64,000 bases of DNA, taken from Eublepharis macularius (Eukaryota > Chordata > Lepidosauria > Squamata > Eublepharidae). Positions 20,476 through 32,542 of the stretch are shown piece after piece (position 1 is the first letter of the stretch; each line of letters opens with the position of its first letter). The translations under genes were made by a program, and so were the position numbers. Location of the stretch: assembly GCF_028583425.1 (NCBI RefSeq), contig NC_072801.1, positions 17,504,001-17,568,000 of the forward strand, read 5' to 3'. The notes below the pieces were generated by a model that made no database searches, was not told where the DNA came from, and was given only the letters and a program-made list of their open reading frames with translations.

Positions 20476-20757
20476 TTAACATCTTATAAAACAAATTGGT
20501 TTGTTTAGCCCAAATGGTTTTTTACACAGCAACCTTGTCCATCCTGAGAAGGATGAAGCTGGTAGACACACAAACACATTAGCCAAGTATATTAGGGAAT
20601 AAATCAAAGCAACAAAGCAAAAAGTGAAGTCAACAAACAACATAAATAGGATACAGAGTACAAAATTTAATGCAAACTTGAATGCTAGCTGGAACATTAA
20701 CATACAGATTCTGTGCATAATCCAAATTGTAGTCTAGGGGTCTGCCTGTGGACACTT
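20476..20757 (-). repeat. Unclassified dispersed repeat, copy A
   Basis: The minus strand from GTCCACAGGCAGACCCCTAG through TTATGCACAGAATCTG to TTTGTACTCTGTATCC matches 31185-31295 (plus strand) over about 110 bp with few differences. It continues as AT-rich sequence to about 20476. Family unknown. Confidence 0.6.
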
Positions 20758-21422
20758 CTAGAATTTAGATAACTGGGAATGGGTGCCACCCACAAAATGG
20801 CTGCCATGGAGGGCTGGGACCAATCATAAAACAGCTGCTATGGGGTACAGGGGCCAATCACAAAATATTGGGAAATCACAAGACAAGCATCCTTCAACTT
20901 GGAAGTCAGTTTTTCTGGGTCCTTCTATCCCAATGAAGAGGAGGAAAGCCAGGGTTGGCTCTTTGCTTTGGGGAAGAAGCAAACCGGTAATAGGAAATCT
21001 ATTGCCAGGCACCATGGAGCCCACGTCTGCCACATTGGGAATCACTGTTGTAGTCATTTACTCTTCAGGTGGACACAATCCTCAATCCTTGCTCATGCCT
21101 GAGAAATTAAGCCAAATGTTTGTGGAGTCCCACAGTTATCAGAAGGAGTGCAATCAGTTGTTTACTGCTATTGTTTCCAATTGTTTCCTATTGTGTAATC
21201 CAAAGTTTAGCCTACCTGACCCTAAAACTTGGTAAAAGCTGAAAAATATTTTATGGTTGCTAAGGCCCCATGGTTGACAAGGTTATGGTAAGCGTGGTTG
21301 CACCCAACACACAGGGATACTGCCAAATTTCATATCCAGTATGATTTGATTTGAAACAAGTTCCTTTTATAATTCCTTCTGCTCTTGGGATTAAATCACA
21401 GTTGCCACCCCCTCCATATTAA

Positions 21423-21648
21423 TAGGGCTGCCAGCTCCAAGTTGGGAAATTCCTGGAGATCTGGGGGGGGGGGGTGAAACCTGGAGAAAGTGGGGTTTGG
21501 GGAGGGAAAGGACCTTGGCATGGCATAATTCCGTAGAGTCCACCCCCCCAAAGTAGCCATTTTCTCCAGGTGAACTGATCTCTGTGGCCTGGAGACCAGT
21601 TGTAATTCCAGGCGATCTCCAGGCACTACCTGGAGGCTGGCAACCCTA
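21423..21648. mobile_element. hAT element with TAGGGNTGCC ends
   Basis: TAGGGCTGCCAGCTCC at the left and GGCTGGCAACCCTA at the right, with the exact 8-bp duplication CATATTAA (21415-21422 and 21649-21656). The subterminal repeats GGAAATTCCTGGAGATC and GATCTCCAGG are shared between ends. Non-autonomous, 226 bp. Confidence 0.92.
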
Positions 21649-22520
21649 CATATTAATGAAAAATCAACAGAAATACTGCCAGTAAAAATTACATCTGCTT
21701 GACATCAGCAGCATATAAATGGTGTAAAAACAACCATTTAAGTGTATAAATGACATATAAACGCAGTTAAAAAACAAAACAAAATGATGTCTCCACTTTC
21801 CAGCCATGCAGTGAAAAAAAAACACATTTGTATATCTCATTAAAGAAATAAAGGGCCAATGGGCGCACAGAACCTCCCCCCCTGCAATAATTCTTTGTTA
21901 ACAACCTTTACAAATGCCTGACATTTCAAGAATGCCACCTTGCTTTTTTAGAGCAGGAACATTTCAGGCCATTTTTTTTTAAAAACAGAGAGGGAGGTGG
22001 CTGGTGTGTGCCCACTCCACCGTTCTCCCTTTCTGGGTTCCATCTTGGTACAGGGTAGATTTTTTTTTCAAGATCACCACCACTCCTAAACTTGCTGAAG
22101 CAATCCCGGGGGGGGGGGGGGGCGGGGGGGCCGGAGATATCCAATCTCTGTACCAGTGACTGCAAGCAAAGCAGAGTATTAAAAGAGAATAACGTAAAGA
22201 AGCTATTATTTGAGAAAGTGTTATAATTAACACCTTCCTTAATTAGGTAGAAGGGCTCTGAACTTAAAAAGAACTGTTCTATCTCATTTGTCTTGGATGT
22301 TTCTGATGCTAACAGTTCAGTCTCTGAAGCACACATAGGGATGCCTGGGCTTGGTGAGAGGGGCTGAAAAGTGCATTGGATAGGAAGAAATCACCGATCC
22401 GCTATTCGTTTGACCTGCTGTCTTCCTGGAAAAAATGGCAGCAGGACTGACGTCCAAGGTTTGCAAAGCATCAGCTGAAACTTGCCACCAGCCAGAGAGA
22501 ATTGGTCCATCTGGTCTCAC
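21649..22520. other. Unassigned, with homopolymer block
   Basis: Contains runs of A near 21815 and 21970 and a G/C run at about 22108-22130. No family recognised. Confidence 0.35.
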
Positions 22521-22949
22521 CAGGGGTCATTTCATAGAAAAAGAACTGGAGAAACTTATTAGCATAACTCATTAGCATATGCCATGCCCCTTGCCATCAC
22601 CAGAAGTGTGTCATTAGCATAACTGATTTGCATATGCCACACCCCCTGGCATCACCTATCCTGGCTGTTTTGGACCCAATCTTGGCCATTCAGGGCCGAA
22701 ATTGGGCCCAAAATGGCAAAAAGGGGCTGAAAATGGCTGAAAAGGGGCCCAACATGGTCAGGATCAAGCCACTGTTGAGTGGGAGAGTGATCCACTACCT
22801 GTCAGAGGTCGTCAGAGGAGCGGCGTGGAGGGCAATCTTAACTCCCCTCTGTCTGGAGATCAGGGGGCGGGGCTACCAGCCATGTGACCATTTTCTCCGA
22901 GAGCAACCCACTGAGTTCCACCACCTATTTTCCCCCCAAAAAAGCCCTG
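22521..22949. mobile_element. Chimeric hAT element (CAGGGGTC end joined to CAGGGCTTTTTTT-family end)
   Basis: Left part starts CAGGGGTCATTTCATAG and holds two direct copies of a TTAGCATAACT...GCATATGCCA module. From about 22809 to 22949 the sequence is the right half of the CAGGGCTTTTTTT family, ending AAAAAAGCCCTG. Flanks GGTCTCAC (22513-22520) and GGCCTCCC (22950-22957) agree at 6 of 8 positions, consistent with one transposition of the joined element. Confidence 0.7.
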
Positions 22950-24299
22950 GGCCTCCCAAAGATAAGCAGAAGAAAGCATTCAAAAAAAACGTATTTGCTA
23001 ATCTGCCTGTTGTGAAGAAGGAACATAGATTGATGTAATTGCTGGCTGAGATTCAGAGAATGGCATGTTGGATTCTACTGATGGAACATGGTTTCCAACC
23101 TTTCCATGTGCCCCACTGAACAGCTGTTCCTGAGAGATGGGGAATGTAGTCAGGGAATCCATGAAAACTGAGAACTCATTGACACAGAGGCACAATTTCT
23201 TTTAAATGCAAGCCTTCGTTGTGTTTCTGAAAAGAAGAAACCACAACATGAAGCATAGAAACCTTGTACAGTGGGAAAATGGATGTATGCTCTTCAGCAA
23301 TATTAACAAAGGGCATTTTGTTGTTGTTAGTTTTTCATTAGAATACTTCCATATTGACTTTGCCAAAATGAAGATGACTTGCTCATACAATGGCTGGGAT
23401 GTGACACCGAAGCAAGCATCTCTTTGGTTAGAGTCCATTGGACACAGGGGTCTAGAGAGTCACCAAATGTTCCAAAGGTTTGTGTATGTTTGTGCACGAG
23501 AAAGAAAGAGTAAGAGAGAAGACGGAAACAGAAGACGATTGTGATATACAGCATACAATATGCACCCTTGCCTCAATCCAGATGTAACGTATGCAACTAG
23601 ACAGAGAGGGCACATCGGAAGGAGTCTTCTCACAAGCTTGCCTTGCCAACTTGCACCTCCGACTCGTGAAAGTAAGGTGTGGTCTTCCAAAACAACTTGG
23701 TAATTTAACAGTGGAAGAAAAGGGGAGTCACACAAGTATGCTGTCAAAGAGATATGCAAGAAAAGAATCCAGATGTGCTCGTGCCTCTCTCTTGCACAGT
23801 TTCCTTGGGCTGAGCCAATTCTGTTTTCAAGGCTGTCCCAAAGAAATTTTGTTGCTCTCAGTGGCTAGAAGTGGCCATTGTAGCATCCTTACAATGCTGC
23901 GTTGTCCTCTGGGGACCCTGGGATACAGCACAAGCGACATCCTGGCTCATATATTGTGGCTGAGGAATTCCTAAGATACATTACCTCTCCTTGGGTAGGC
24001 TTATGCAGAAGGAGCCGCTTCTGTCTAAATACTACATTTATTAACTAGGCAGCACTGCAGGGCTGCCCCCTAAAACTGAACAAGACCTTGCCAGGACAAA
24101 TGCATCCAACTACAAATCAAACTTGGAAGGGGTTGGGGGTAAAGAGAATGTAATTAACTAAACTAATTGGCTCAAGGATAATACCGCAAGGACTCTGGGT
24201 GAATGCAAGCCCTTGTGTCTCAGTTAGCAGCATGCATCCTTAATGCAGCTGCGCCTCCTGCTGGTAAATGCATAAAACAGTGGTCACATTGCCTCAGAG
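22950..24299. other. Unassigned sequence
   Basis: No repeat family or exon recognised. Several short frames overlap at 23200-23970 without domain features. Confidence 0.35.
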
Positions 24300-24400
24300 C
24301 AGGAGTCTGCAACCTACGGCTCCAGAGCTGACTGTGGCTCAATATGGAACCAAAGAGGGCTTTTTAAAAAGAAAATCAAATTTTAAAGATGTACTCGAGG
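24300..24400. mobile_element. Possible hAT end fragment
   Basis: CAGGAGTCTGCAACCTACGG resembles Charlie-like hAT ends. The phrase TTTTGGCTCTTTAAT at about 25065 could belong to its other end. No matching duplication found. Confidence 0.35.
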
Positions 24401-24716
24401 GTTAGGTATGTATGCTAGAATAACCCATCTGTGAAAGGAGTGTTGGGCAAAAGTTTTTATGGAATTACAGGGCTTCTTAGGGATGGCTTTACAGAAAGAG
24501 AAATGATAGAGGTGAACATTTGGCAGTAATTCAGCTACACATCATGTACTGATTTATGCCAGTGCACAAAAGTATTCAACACAAGGTGCTCTTGTGTATA
24601 TTTATTGCTTCTTGTGAGACCTCATGTGTGTGCCACTTCCTATGAAAAGACTCACAACAACCAGCGTTTAGACTGCAGAAATTTGCTAGATTATTGACTG
24701 ACATGTCAATCATCAA

Positions 24717-24971
24717 TAGGGTTGCCATTCCCCCGCTAAGGGGTGGGGGATCTCCAGATCCCCCCCTTCCCCCCCTGCACCCACTTACATGGCTGGCGTG
24801 GCCACTCACTCTCACTGCCGCCACTGCCTGCCCCTGTGCGCCAAATGAGAGCGAGCGAGCGGGAGTGTGGGAAAGGAAGCCAGGGTAAGTGCTGGCTCCC
24901 AATCCCCCGCCGGAAGACTACAGGGGCCTGAGGATCCCCTGTCGAGGGACCCCAGGTCCCTGGCAAATCTA
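24717..24971. mobile_element. hAT element with TAGGGTTGCC ends
   Basis: TAGGGTTGCCATTCCCCC at the left and CCTGGCAAATCTA at the right, exact 8-bp duplication ATCATCAA (24709-24716 and 24972-24979). 255 bp, GC-rich interior, no transposase. Confidence 0.92.
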
Positions 24972-25394
24972 ATCATCAAGTAAAGTTCAGTTGTACAGTT
25001 TAAGTTACTCAAACAGGTTGTCTTATATAGGCTCTTTTTTATCTCTTCTGAATTTTGCCATTGTTTTGGCTCTTTAATTATAAAAGGGGGCTGAGCCCGT
25101 CCTTGCCCATTTTGGGGGGACAAAAGCTCTATTTTAAAATGGTCTTCTAAAACGGATAGGAAAAGTTATGGAAAGTCTTCAGAAAGACTTCAGCGTAGCG
25201 TTTTGCATCGATAAAAAGGCAGACAGCCAATAAGCTTTGCAAAATCTGGAATTCCCCTTCAAGAGAACTGCGATCACACACAGTGGGGCTCCTTACTTTG
25301 CAGTTATTAATTAGGTCAACTGGTAACTGATAACTGCTTGTTTCACAGCATATTATTATACTTAGATAGATGGGAGTCTATACATTCCATTTTT

Positions 25395-25575
25395 ATCCTA
25401 CTATTCCTCCAAGAAGTTCTGCGTGGTGAACATGGTTCTCCCCTTCCTTACAACAACCCTTTGAAGTAGACTAGGTTGAGAAAGAGGAACTGGCCCAAAG
25501 TCACCCAGTGAGCTTTGTGGTTGAGTGGGGGCTTGAACTCAGGTCTCCCCAATCCTAGCCCAACAATCTATAATC
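25395..25575 (-). mobile_element. MIR-like SINE, old copy
   Basis: Reverse-strand SINE core: ACAACAACCCTTTGAAGTAG, AGTCACCCAGTGAGC, then GGGCTTGAACTCAGGTCTCC (B box). Confidence 0.65.
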
Positions 25576-26409
25576 CCTGTACTCACTCTATAATTGTGTA
25601 TCCCCCTCCACTGGCTCTCTAAGCGAACTCACCAGGAAGCAAGGCTGATTTCAAAAAAATGGGTTATAATTGGACAAGTAATTCAGCAAGGGTTCAAATT
25701 CCAAAGATAAAAAATCTAAGATAGGGGTTAAAAAATGGGTTTCTCTCTTTCACATGGAGGCTCTCGGGAACTACCCTTAACAGACTGCTGCCTGCCCAAG
25801 GCTTGACTCTAAAGCACATTTCACACTGATCGTTAATCCAGGCTCACAATTCTCATAATGAAAACATTGCTCTAATTAAGAAATGTCCACAATATATAAA
25901 CAGAAATGGGATTTCCAGGCAGCCAGAGTTCTTTTCTATGGAAACAACTACAAGCAGCCGAATTACCATTTTAGCTGCTGGTGGCCAGACCTGCTTCCAT
26001 GGAAACAAATGTTATACGGGCAAAAAAAGAAAAGAAAAGTGAAAGGCTTTACAATCTATACACTCCTCTTTATTTTTTCTTTTAAAAGGACCCTATGTTT
26101 TTCTCTATAAGCTCATTCTACCTCCATTTTCTGGAGAACCAGGAAGGAGGGGCAAAGCTGCCAGAGCTTCTGTGTCTGAATCCTCTCGCTTGTCAATCTC
26201 TCCTGCAGGCTGCCTGCTGAGCAGGGAAGGCCGCTACCTGTAAACAGTCAGCAAGCTGGAGGAGCTGCTACAAAAATTAAATTTGGAAAACGTAGCGAGC
26301 AAAAAAAAAAAAAAAAAAAAAGGAACCAGGAAGCATGCTGCATTTCCTTATAATGATCTCCTCTCTCGTTGACAGAGGCCATGATTTGAGCTCTGATGTG
26401 GGATCGTGT
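25576..26409. other. Unassigned, with an A run
   Basis: An A run of about 21 lies near 26301-26321. Nothing else recognised. Confidence 0.35.
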
Positions 26410-26740
26410 AGGGAGCCAGGATGGTGGTGTGGTTAGAACACCGGACTGTGAATGGGGGGAGGGGCTGGATTCCACCCCACCAACCTGACACTGGCGGATT
26501 CTGCACACGTTGGATAATGCACTTGCAATGCACTTTATCAATCGTTTGAGGTGGATTTTTTGTTCCGCACACGAAAAAATCCGTTCCAAATGATCTATAA
26601 AGAGGATTGGAAGTGCATTATCCAATGTGTGCGGAATCAGCCGCTGGATAACCGTAGGACAGCCACCCTCTCAGCCACTCCCCTCACCTACTTCACAGGG
26701 ATGCTCTGAGGGCAAAATGGGAAGGAGAAAAACCATGCAG
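26410..26740 (+). mobile_element. MIR-like SINE, interrupted
   Basis: The tRNA-like head (GATGGTGGTGTGGTTAGAAC) lies left of a MITE insertion. The SINE continues at 26644 with CTGGATAACCGTAGGACAG and TCACAGGGATGCTCTGAGG. Confidence 0.65.
26494..26643. mobile_element. Palindromic MITE, GATTCTGCACACG ends, nested in SINE
   Basis: The arms GATTCTGCACACGTTGGATA and CCAATGTGTGCGGAATC are inverted copies around AAAAAATCC. The same element occurs at 43147-43295. CTG (or CTGG) flanks both sides (26491-26493 and 26644-26646) and the SINE consensus has one, so a 3-4 bp target duplication is likely. Confidence 0.82.
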
Positions 26741-26857
26741 GAAAGCAACCCGGGAGGAAGGATAGGGAAAAGAGGAGGCGGAACTCTCGAGAGGGAAATG
26801 AGGAAGAAACACACGGGATTCTCTGAAATAATATTATTTTCATGCTCTATTGCCAAG

Positions 26858-26915
26858 TATTTTCAAGAGGTGCCGGAACTCCGTTCCACCGCGTTCCCGC
26901 TGAAAAAAAGCCCTG
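26858..26915 (-). mobile_element. hAT foldback family, 3' terminal remnant
   Basis: Only the outer part of one end is present: TTTTCAAGAGGTGCCGGAAC through AAAAAAAGCCCTG. The palindromic interior and other end are missing. Confidence 0.8.
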
Positions 26916-27029
26916 ATTACAATTACTTTTGTTCAACCAACGCTCTGCATTGGCGGGGGGTGGGGGTGGGGGTGGGGAAGCAAGCAAACCGATAAATGGA
27001 CATGAATCTGACATTAAAACCCCACAATA

Positions 27030-27183
27030 CTCAGAAACCAGTGGGAGAAGGATTTTAATCTTCCAGGATATTCTGCTGCTAACCTAAGAGCAGCAGATCT
27101 TCTACAGAGAAGCTTCAAAGGGAGATTAGAATGGGAGGCTGTGGAACTAGAATCCATTAACAAGTTCAGGACAACGGACCTCC
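27030..27183 (+). mobile_element. PLE-like fragment
   Basis: Phrases GAAGCTTCAAAGGGAGATTAG and CATTAACAAGTTCAGGAC belong to the same element as 46480-46860, where the reverse-strand counterpart TCTAATCTCCCTTTGAAATT is present. Confidence 0.5.
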
Positions 27184-28083
27184 CCTAGGACTTGAGGCTC
27201 TTAAGCTTGGAGAAACGATGATTGAGGGGTGACATGACAGAGGTTTACAAGATTATGCATGGGATACAGACAGTAGAGAAAGAAGTATTTTTCTCCCTTT
27301 CTCACAATACAAGAACTCGTGGGCACTCAATGAAATTGCTGAGCAGTCGGGCAGGGCCGGGGCCACCGTTGAGGCCATGAGGCGGAGGCCACGTGCGCCA
27401 TGGGGCCGGAGGGGGTGCTGGGGGTGGAGGCGCGCGTCCTGCGCCACCGCTGGCCAGCCCCGTGCTGATGCCGGCCAGCTCCGTGCCGCCGCCGCCACTG
27501 CCGCCCGCCCCCAGTCAGGCGCAGCAGACACAGGCCAGGAACGACAGGTGGCCGGGGGTGGCGTGCAGCACGCGGGCAACCTCTTCGGTCCGCCCCAGCC
27601 ACCTGCCAGTGACGCTGTGTGATGACGTCATCATGTGATGACATCATGCAGTCCGGGGCCGCATGCATGCTCTCGCCTCCAGCGCTAGAAACCCTGGTGC
27701 CAGGGCTGCAGTCGGGTTAGAACGGATAAAAGGACTTCTTCACCCAAAGAGTGATTAACACATGGAATTCACTGCCACAGGAGGTGGTGGCAGCTTCAAG
27801 CATAGACAGCTTCAAGAGGGAATTGGATAAACATATGGAGCAGAAATCCATCAGTGGCTATTAGCCACAAGGTATAGATGGAACTCTCTGTCTAGGGCAG
27901 TGATGCTCTGTGTTCTTGGTTTTGAGGGGGGACAATCAGTGGGAGGGCTTCTGGTGTCCCTTCCCCACTGGCAGACCTCCTAAGGACACCTGGTTTTTTT
28001 GGCCACTGTGTGACACAGAGTGTTGGACTGGATGGGCCATTGGCCTGATCCAACATGGCTTCTCTTATGTTCTTATGTTCTCT
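27184..28083 (+). mobile_element. CR1 LINE 3' end, interrupted by hAT
   Basis: Sense-strand CR1: GCTTGGAGAAACGATGATTG, AGGTTTACAAGATTATGCAT, then after the insertion GGACTTCTTCACCCAAAG, GAATTCACTGCCACAGGAGG and GTTGGACTGGATGGGCC. It ends in the tail TTATGTTCTTATGTTC. Well preserved. A GC-rich hAT lies at 27352-27708. Confidence 0.9.
27352..27708. mobile_element. GC-rich hAT element nested in CR1
   Basis: CAGGGCCGGGGCCACCG at the left and ACCCTGGTGCCAGGGCTG at the right, with the exact 8-bp duplication CAGTCGGG (27344-27351 and 27709-27716). The interior is CpG- and GC-rich, which creates several overlapping Arg/Ala/Pro-rich open frames that are not genes. Confidence 0.88.
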
Positions 28084-28184
28084 TAAAAGGGAAATTACAA
28101 ATGCTAATTTGTAATATTCTGCATTTCCCACTTCTGTGCACATCTCCTAGCTCTGATCAAGCTGATTATGGTACCTCTACATCT

Positions 28185-28370
28185 GGACTCCAACTCGTCC
28201 TTCTTGGTAAAAACCCTCCCACCTTCTCACTTGGATATAAAGACTGATCTTCATTCTCATTTGTATCTAATGAAGTGAGCTTTGACTCATGAAAGCTTAC
28301 AAACTTGGAAAATTCTGTTGGTCTCTAAGGTGCTACTGTTCTGTTACAGACTAACCCACCTTTAACTTTT
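28185..28370 (+). repeat. PLE-like unit with decayed hammerhead-like core
   Basis: CTAATGA-A-GTGAGC-tttga-CTCAT-GAAA at about 28267-28294, then TTGGTCTCTAAGGTGCTACTG and ACAGACTAACCCACC. One core base differs from CTGATGA. Confidence 0.55.
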
Positions 28371-28396
28371 GTTCAAACAAGTGACTTCCTAATACC

Positions 28397-28644
28397 CAGG
28401 GCTTTTTTTCAGCTGGAACGCAGGGGAATGGAGTTCTGGAACCTCTTGAAAATGGTCACATGGCTGGTGGCCCCGTCCCCTGATCTCCAGACAGAGGGGA
28501 GTTGAGATTGCCCAGCGGCGCGGAGGGCAATCTCAACTCCCCTCTGTCTGGAGATCAGGGGGCGGGGCCACCAGCCATGTGACCATTTTCTCCTAGGGCA
28601 ACCCACTGAGTTCCACCACCTCTTTTTCCAGAAAAAAAGTCCTG
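28397..28644 (+). mobile_element. hAT foldback element, CAGGGCTTTTTTT family (copy 4)
   Basis: Both ends present. Flanks CTAATACC (28389-28396) and CTAATACT (28645-28652) agree at 7 of 8. Palindromic centre at about 28516. Confidence 0.92.
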
Positions 28645-31184
28645 CTAATACTATACTGAAACATCTATTGACACCAGTGTTGGGATTTGGGGCCCATGCC
28701 TGTGAACTGGCAGCATTAGCTGTGTGGATTTTTCAAAATAATGTTCCTACAAGATGGTAGTCAAGGCAGAAACTAAGGATTTTGGGGAGGGAACTAGAGA
28801 AGGGAAGATTGCAACTTGACTCCAGAGGGTTTCAGTGAAGCCTTCAGGAAATAGTAGGCACTTTGCAGGAGCTGTAAAGTACCAGCTGACTAGGGACATA
28901 AGCCAAAAAATGAGAGCATAAGGGCTCTTAGCCTGTGGTTTTTAAGCCCTGGCATCACAGCCCAAACTAGCAAATAGAAAATCTGAGGGGGGGGGAGTAT
29001 ATGCCATGCCTATTTTGTTATCAAGCATTGCACTTATTTTAGTGGTTTAACAACATAACATAAAAAAGCTGTACTATCAAGTGTATTTATTGAATTTAAA
29101 AGCATAAATGCCCTCATTTTCCACTTGGACCTGTCCAATCCCAAAAAGTGGCAGTACATGAAAGCCCTTGTGCACAACACTCATAGAACATCATTTTTTT
29201 TCCACTGAAAAGCATTAAAATCACAAATACAAGAAGAGACACTTTTGCACCAAGTTTCACTCATATCAAAGCAACGGGACTGGAAGTCGAATTTAACAAA
29301 GGAGTCGTTTCAACAGGCTGATGTGAATTTCGTTTACAGCCCATATCCTGAGACGTCTGTACTTGCAAGACACGAGCATGTAGAAAAGAGGCAGGCAGAG
29401 CTTCTGCCTGCCTTAATTACCTATTTAACTTTTAAACAACTCATGGTCAATCTGTTTTGAGGAATAGAAGGGAACCACCCACCCACCCCAATGAAACAGA
29501 AGAATTGCAAAGCACTCACATGGCTTATGGAAGATTCTTTTCAAAAAGGGACCCGTCACATGACAAAAGGCACTGTATCAAACTTCACATTTCATAATAG
29601 TTGATGGAAAGCCACCATATCTCCCTCTTGTACTCCAGGGGCAAGAAAGGAAGATATATCCGTCATCGCTGTGCTTGCCATGAGTCTCAGCCGAATATCT
29701 GAGAATTTTCAGTCTCTGATGCTCTCTGCCACTGATGTCTCTAGAACGGTGCTGTCACTCAGCATTAAAAAGCTGGCTTATGCTCAGCATTTGTGTTGGC
29801 CTACTGACCCTCAAGCTGCAAGAACGTCCCACCCCATCCTAACAACAGGGAAGTCCACACAGGCCAACTCTTGTACAGCTTGCTAGTACTCCCTACCTCC
29901 CACCAATTACTTGTGCTTCATAGATATTAACGTTACATTGCATATTTAAACACACACACAGACAGTCTGCTTTCCACATGTGTAGCTAAAAGCTGAACTA
30001 TCTCAGAAGTGTTTTTTTTTTCCCAGTGGGTATACAGGGTAATAGGTGGTATGCAATATGTTAAACAGCCATTTTTAAATTTCTGATTGCTGCTAGAGCT
30101 GGGGCTAGTTTTTGTCACCAGCACAACCATGTCAGGTTTGGGGAGCGGAATGGGGGGCCTGTACTGTTTCAGAAGACAGGTAGGAGGAATGGAGGTCAAT
30201 AAAAACCCTGACACACTAGTTTTCTCTGTGCTGGTAGAAAAAAACACAAAGGCAAGAGCTCGCCGGCCACAACAGTAGCCTTTACAAAAATATGATAAAT
30301 GTGTCCCATTATACCTACAAGTGAACAGTAGCAGCCTGTTAAATGGAAGCTGTGATAAAAACCTGTTTTGTTAATCTGAGAAAGACCCTGAGAATTAAAA
30401 CCACTCCTTCAAATGAAAGATTTTCAGCTGCTTTAATGGAGTAAACTTCACACAATGCAAACCGGCGTAGCCATCAATGGCAGAGAAGACACAGAGGGCT
30501 CAGAACTCCATCACCTGTTGTGCTAACAGCATGGACAGAAAAACCACAGGAAGAAGAGAGGAATCTGACTCCATCTCCATTAAAAGAAATTTCCAAGCCT
30601 TCTTTGCTAAGTGCAAATCACAATTCCTGGGGTTTTCCTCCAGCAACCTCAAGATAAAGAAACTGGGAATCCCGCAAAAGAGATGAACAATAGGTGCTCC
30701 ACTCGTCCACCCATGGAGTGACATGGCAGCCCCCCCTCTGACCCTCTTTGCCTTTTAGCAACCCCACAGCCATAGTGCAGCCCCTCCATTGCCCCCCTCC
30801 CCCGGATCTGCAGCCTTCCTCCTCCTCCCAACTACCTGAACAAGTTCAGGCCACAGAAAAGGGGTCTGAGGACAAGTGACAGGAACGGGAGAATCTGTGC
30901 TTGTGGGGCTATCAGAGAAAGGAAGGTTATGTGCAACAGTAATAATGACTGGCTATGGCAGGCAGATCTAAAGGTGTGCCAACAGAATTTCTGTTGATCA
31001 TACAGATTCCAAAAAATGGGTTCTCCTATTAGGAAAAGAAGTTGTATACGCTCTCTCTCTCAGCGCTCTTATTGTTTAAGAACTTGAGGGCAGGAGTGTG
31101 CTTTCCATTGCTATGGCATTTCTCCTCTCCCATTTCCCTGGCTGGGAAGAGTAATAATGGTGCTGAAATTTTAAACAGCAATAA
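28645..31184. other. Unassigned, largely repeat-poor intron
   Basis: No transposon recognised with confidence. Homopolymers lie near 28988, 29200, 30010 and 30732. Frames in this interval lack domain features. Confidence 0.35.
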
Positions 31185-31295
31185 CAGTCCACAGACAGAC
31201 CCCTAGACTACAATTTGGGTTATGCACAGAATCTGAACGTTAATGTTCCAGCCAGCATTCACGTTTGCATTAAATTTTGTACTCTGTATCCTAAA
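31185..31295 (+). repeat. Unclassified dispersed repeat, copy B
   Basis: Inverted counterpart of 20643-20757: GTCCACAGACAGACCCCTAG through AAATTTTGTACTCTGTATCC. It stops at a short A-rich run. Confidence 0.6.
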
Positions 31296-31551
31296 AAAAG
31301 AAGGGAAAAAAAGCAATAACGGGCAGTGGAAGAGGCACAACAAAAAGGCAAGATGCTTGAGAGACACCTGAAGCTGGAGGTCTCTTGGGGTCCAAAGGTG
31401 AACCGCCCTGGATGCACGCCTGACCTCTCTCCAGGCCTCTGTTTTTATTAGAACTGAATTCCTTCTCTTGTTGGCTCATTGGGTACGCAAAGAGGTATGT
31501 GCACAGATGGAGTCTCTGGGACTGGCCAAGGGGTTTCTTTTCTTTCATTTA

Positions 31552-31640
31552 CATTATTTATAGTCCACCTTTCTTACTGAGCCTCAAGGCAGACTACACA
31601 GCATAAGTCCATACATCCATCAACTGGGGCATTCAATAAA
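31552..31640 (-). mobile_element. LINE/SINE 3' end fragment (L2-like)
   Basis: TTTATAGTCCACCTTTCTTA and TGAGCCTCAAGGCAGAC, also present at 48195-48290 in the same orientation. Confidence 0.45.
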
Positions 31641-31879
31641 CAATACACTAGGGTAAGGATATCAGAAGTTTGGAAACAAGCCGAAATCTGATACAGAGCT
31701 AGAAAAGATGCTGAAACCAACTGATACAACGTAATTGATATGACACATTAACGATATGGAAATAGTCCAGTAGGAGCATACTTGCAGCCACAGGCAGCAC
31801 ACAGTGCTTTACTACATCTCTCTGAACCATTTACTATTATCAGTTTATGAAGGCCCTCCTGAATAATTCGGTTTGCAGG

Positions 31880-32250
31880 CTGGAATAAACCCAAATAAGA
31901 CACGTGAGCCAAAGGGCTTCCTGGTTCAGTCTCATCACGAACAAACAAACCTTGGTTTGTTCATGATGTCTTCCTCAGCAAGGCACAAGACTTACCACCT
32001 TTAAAAGTGGTAAGTTTTCTTGAAAGTGTTCTGAAAAAAGCACTCTACCAAGTACTGCGCCAGTGGAGGATGGCATATTTGACCAGCTCCCCACACACCG
32101 GCATAGATTGGCTGGTTTTTCCCCCCTTTAAATTGGGAGGACCATCAAAAACATGCCATCCTCCCCAGCCTTTTGAAGTGCTTTTTGTTTGAATGTTTGA
32201 ACCGGCACCTGACCTGTGGATTCAACATGGTTATAAATACTCTGACTTAA
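31880..32250 (-). mobile_element. PLE-like remnant with long-stem hammerhead-like core
   Basis: The minus strand has GCTGAGGAAGACATCATG, then a long hairpin (AACAAACC / GGTTTGTT), then ATGAGACTGAACCAGG. CTGAGGA is present, but GAAA is not preserved. The flank 32000-32250 looks like the same element's internal sequence. Tentative. Confidence 0.4.
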
Positions 32251-32542
32251 TTTAGGGTTTATTTAGATCATAAGATTTTAGAACAGGAGGGGTCCTACAG
32301 CCGATAATGATTGTTTTCCAAGCCAAATACATATTTGTCAAGATGCACTGCGACCAACATAGACACCCTGTCAGACTATCAGGCCTGCAATGGCCCACCG
32401 AAGAAATACTCAGCACATTCCAGTCTGTCTTTCTTAAAACTGCTATTGGATGCATGCTAAAATAAAGTGTTATTTAATTATTGTTAGTAAAGAATACAAT
32501 AGGCATAAGTACTGGGTATCTTTGAGAAACACAGACTAGTTC

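Noticed and set aside
20727-21055. hAT element suggested by exact TTGTAGTC repeats at 20727-20734 and 21048-21055
   Set aside because: The dispersed-repeat copy at 31185-31295 reads continuously through the supposed left boundary (CAGACCCCTAGACTACAATTTG), so that boundary is not an insertion edge.
27253-27668. Overlapping Arg/Ala/Pro-rich open frames
   Set aside because: They lie in the GC-rich interior of the hAT element at 27352-27708; GC-rich DNA gives few stops by chance.
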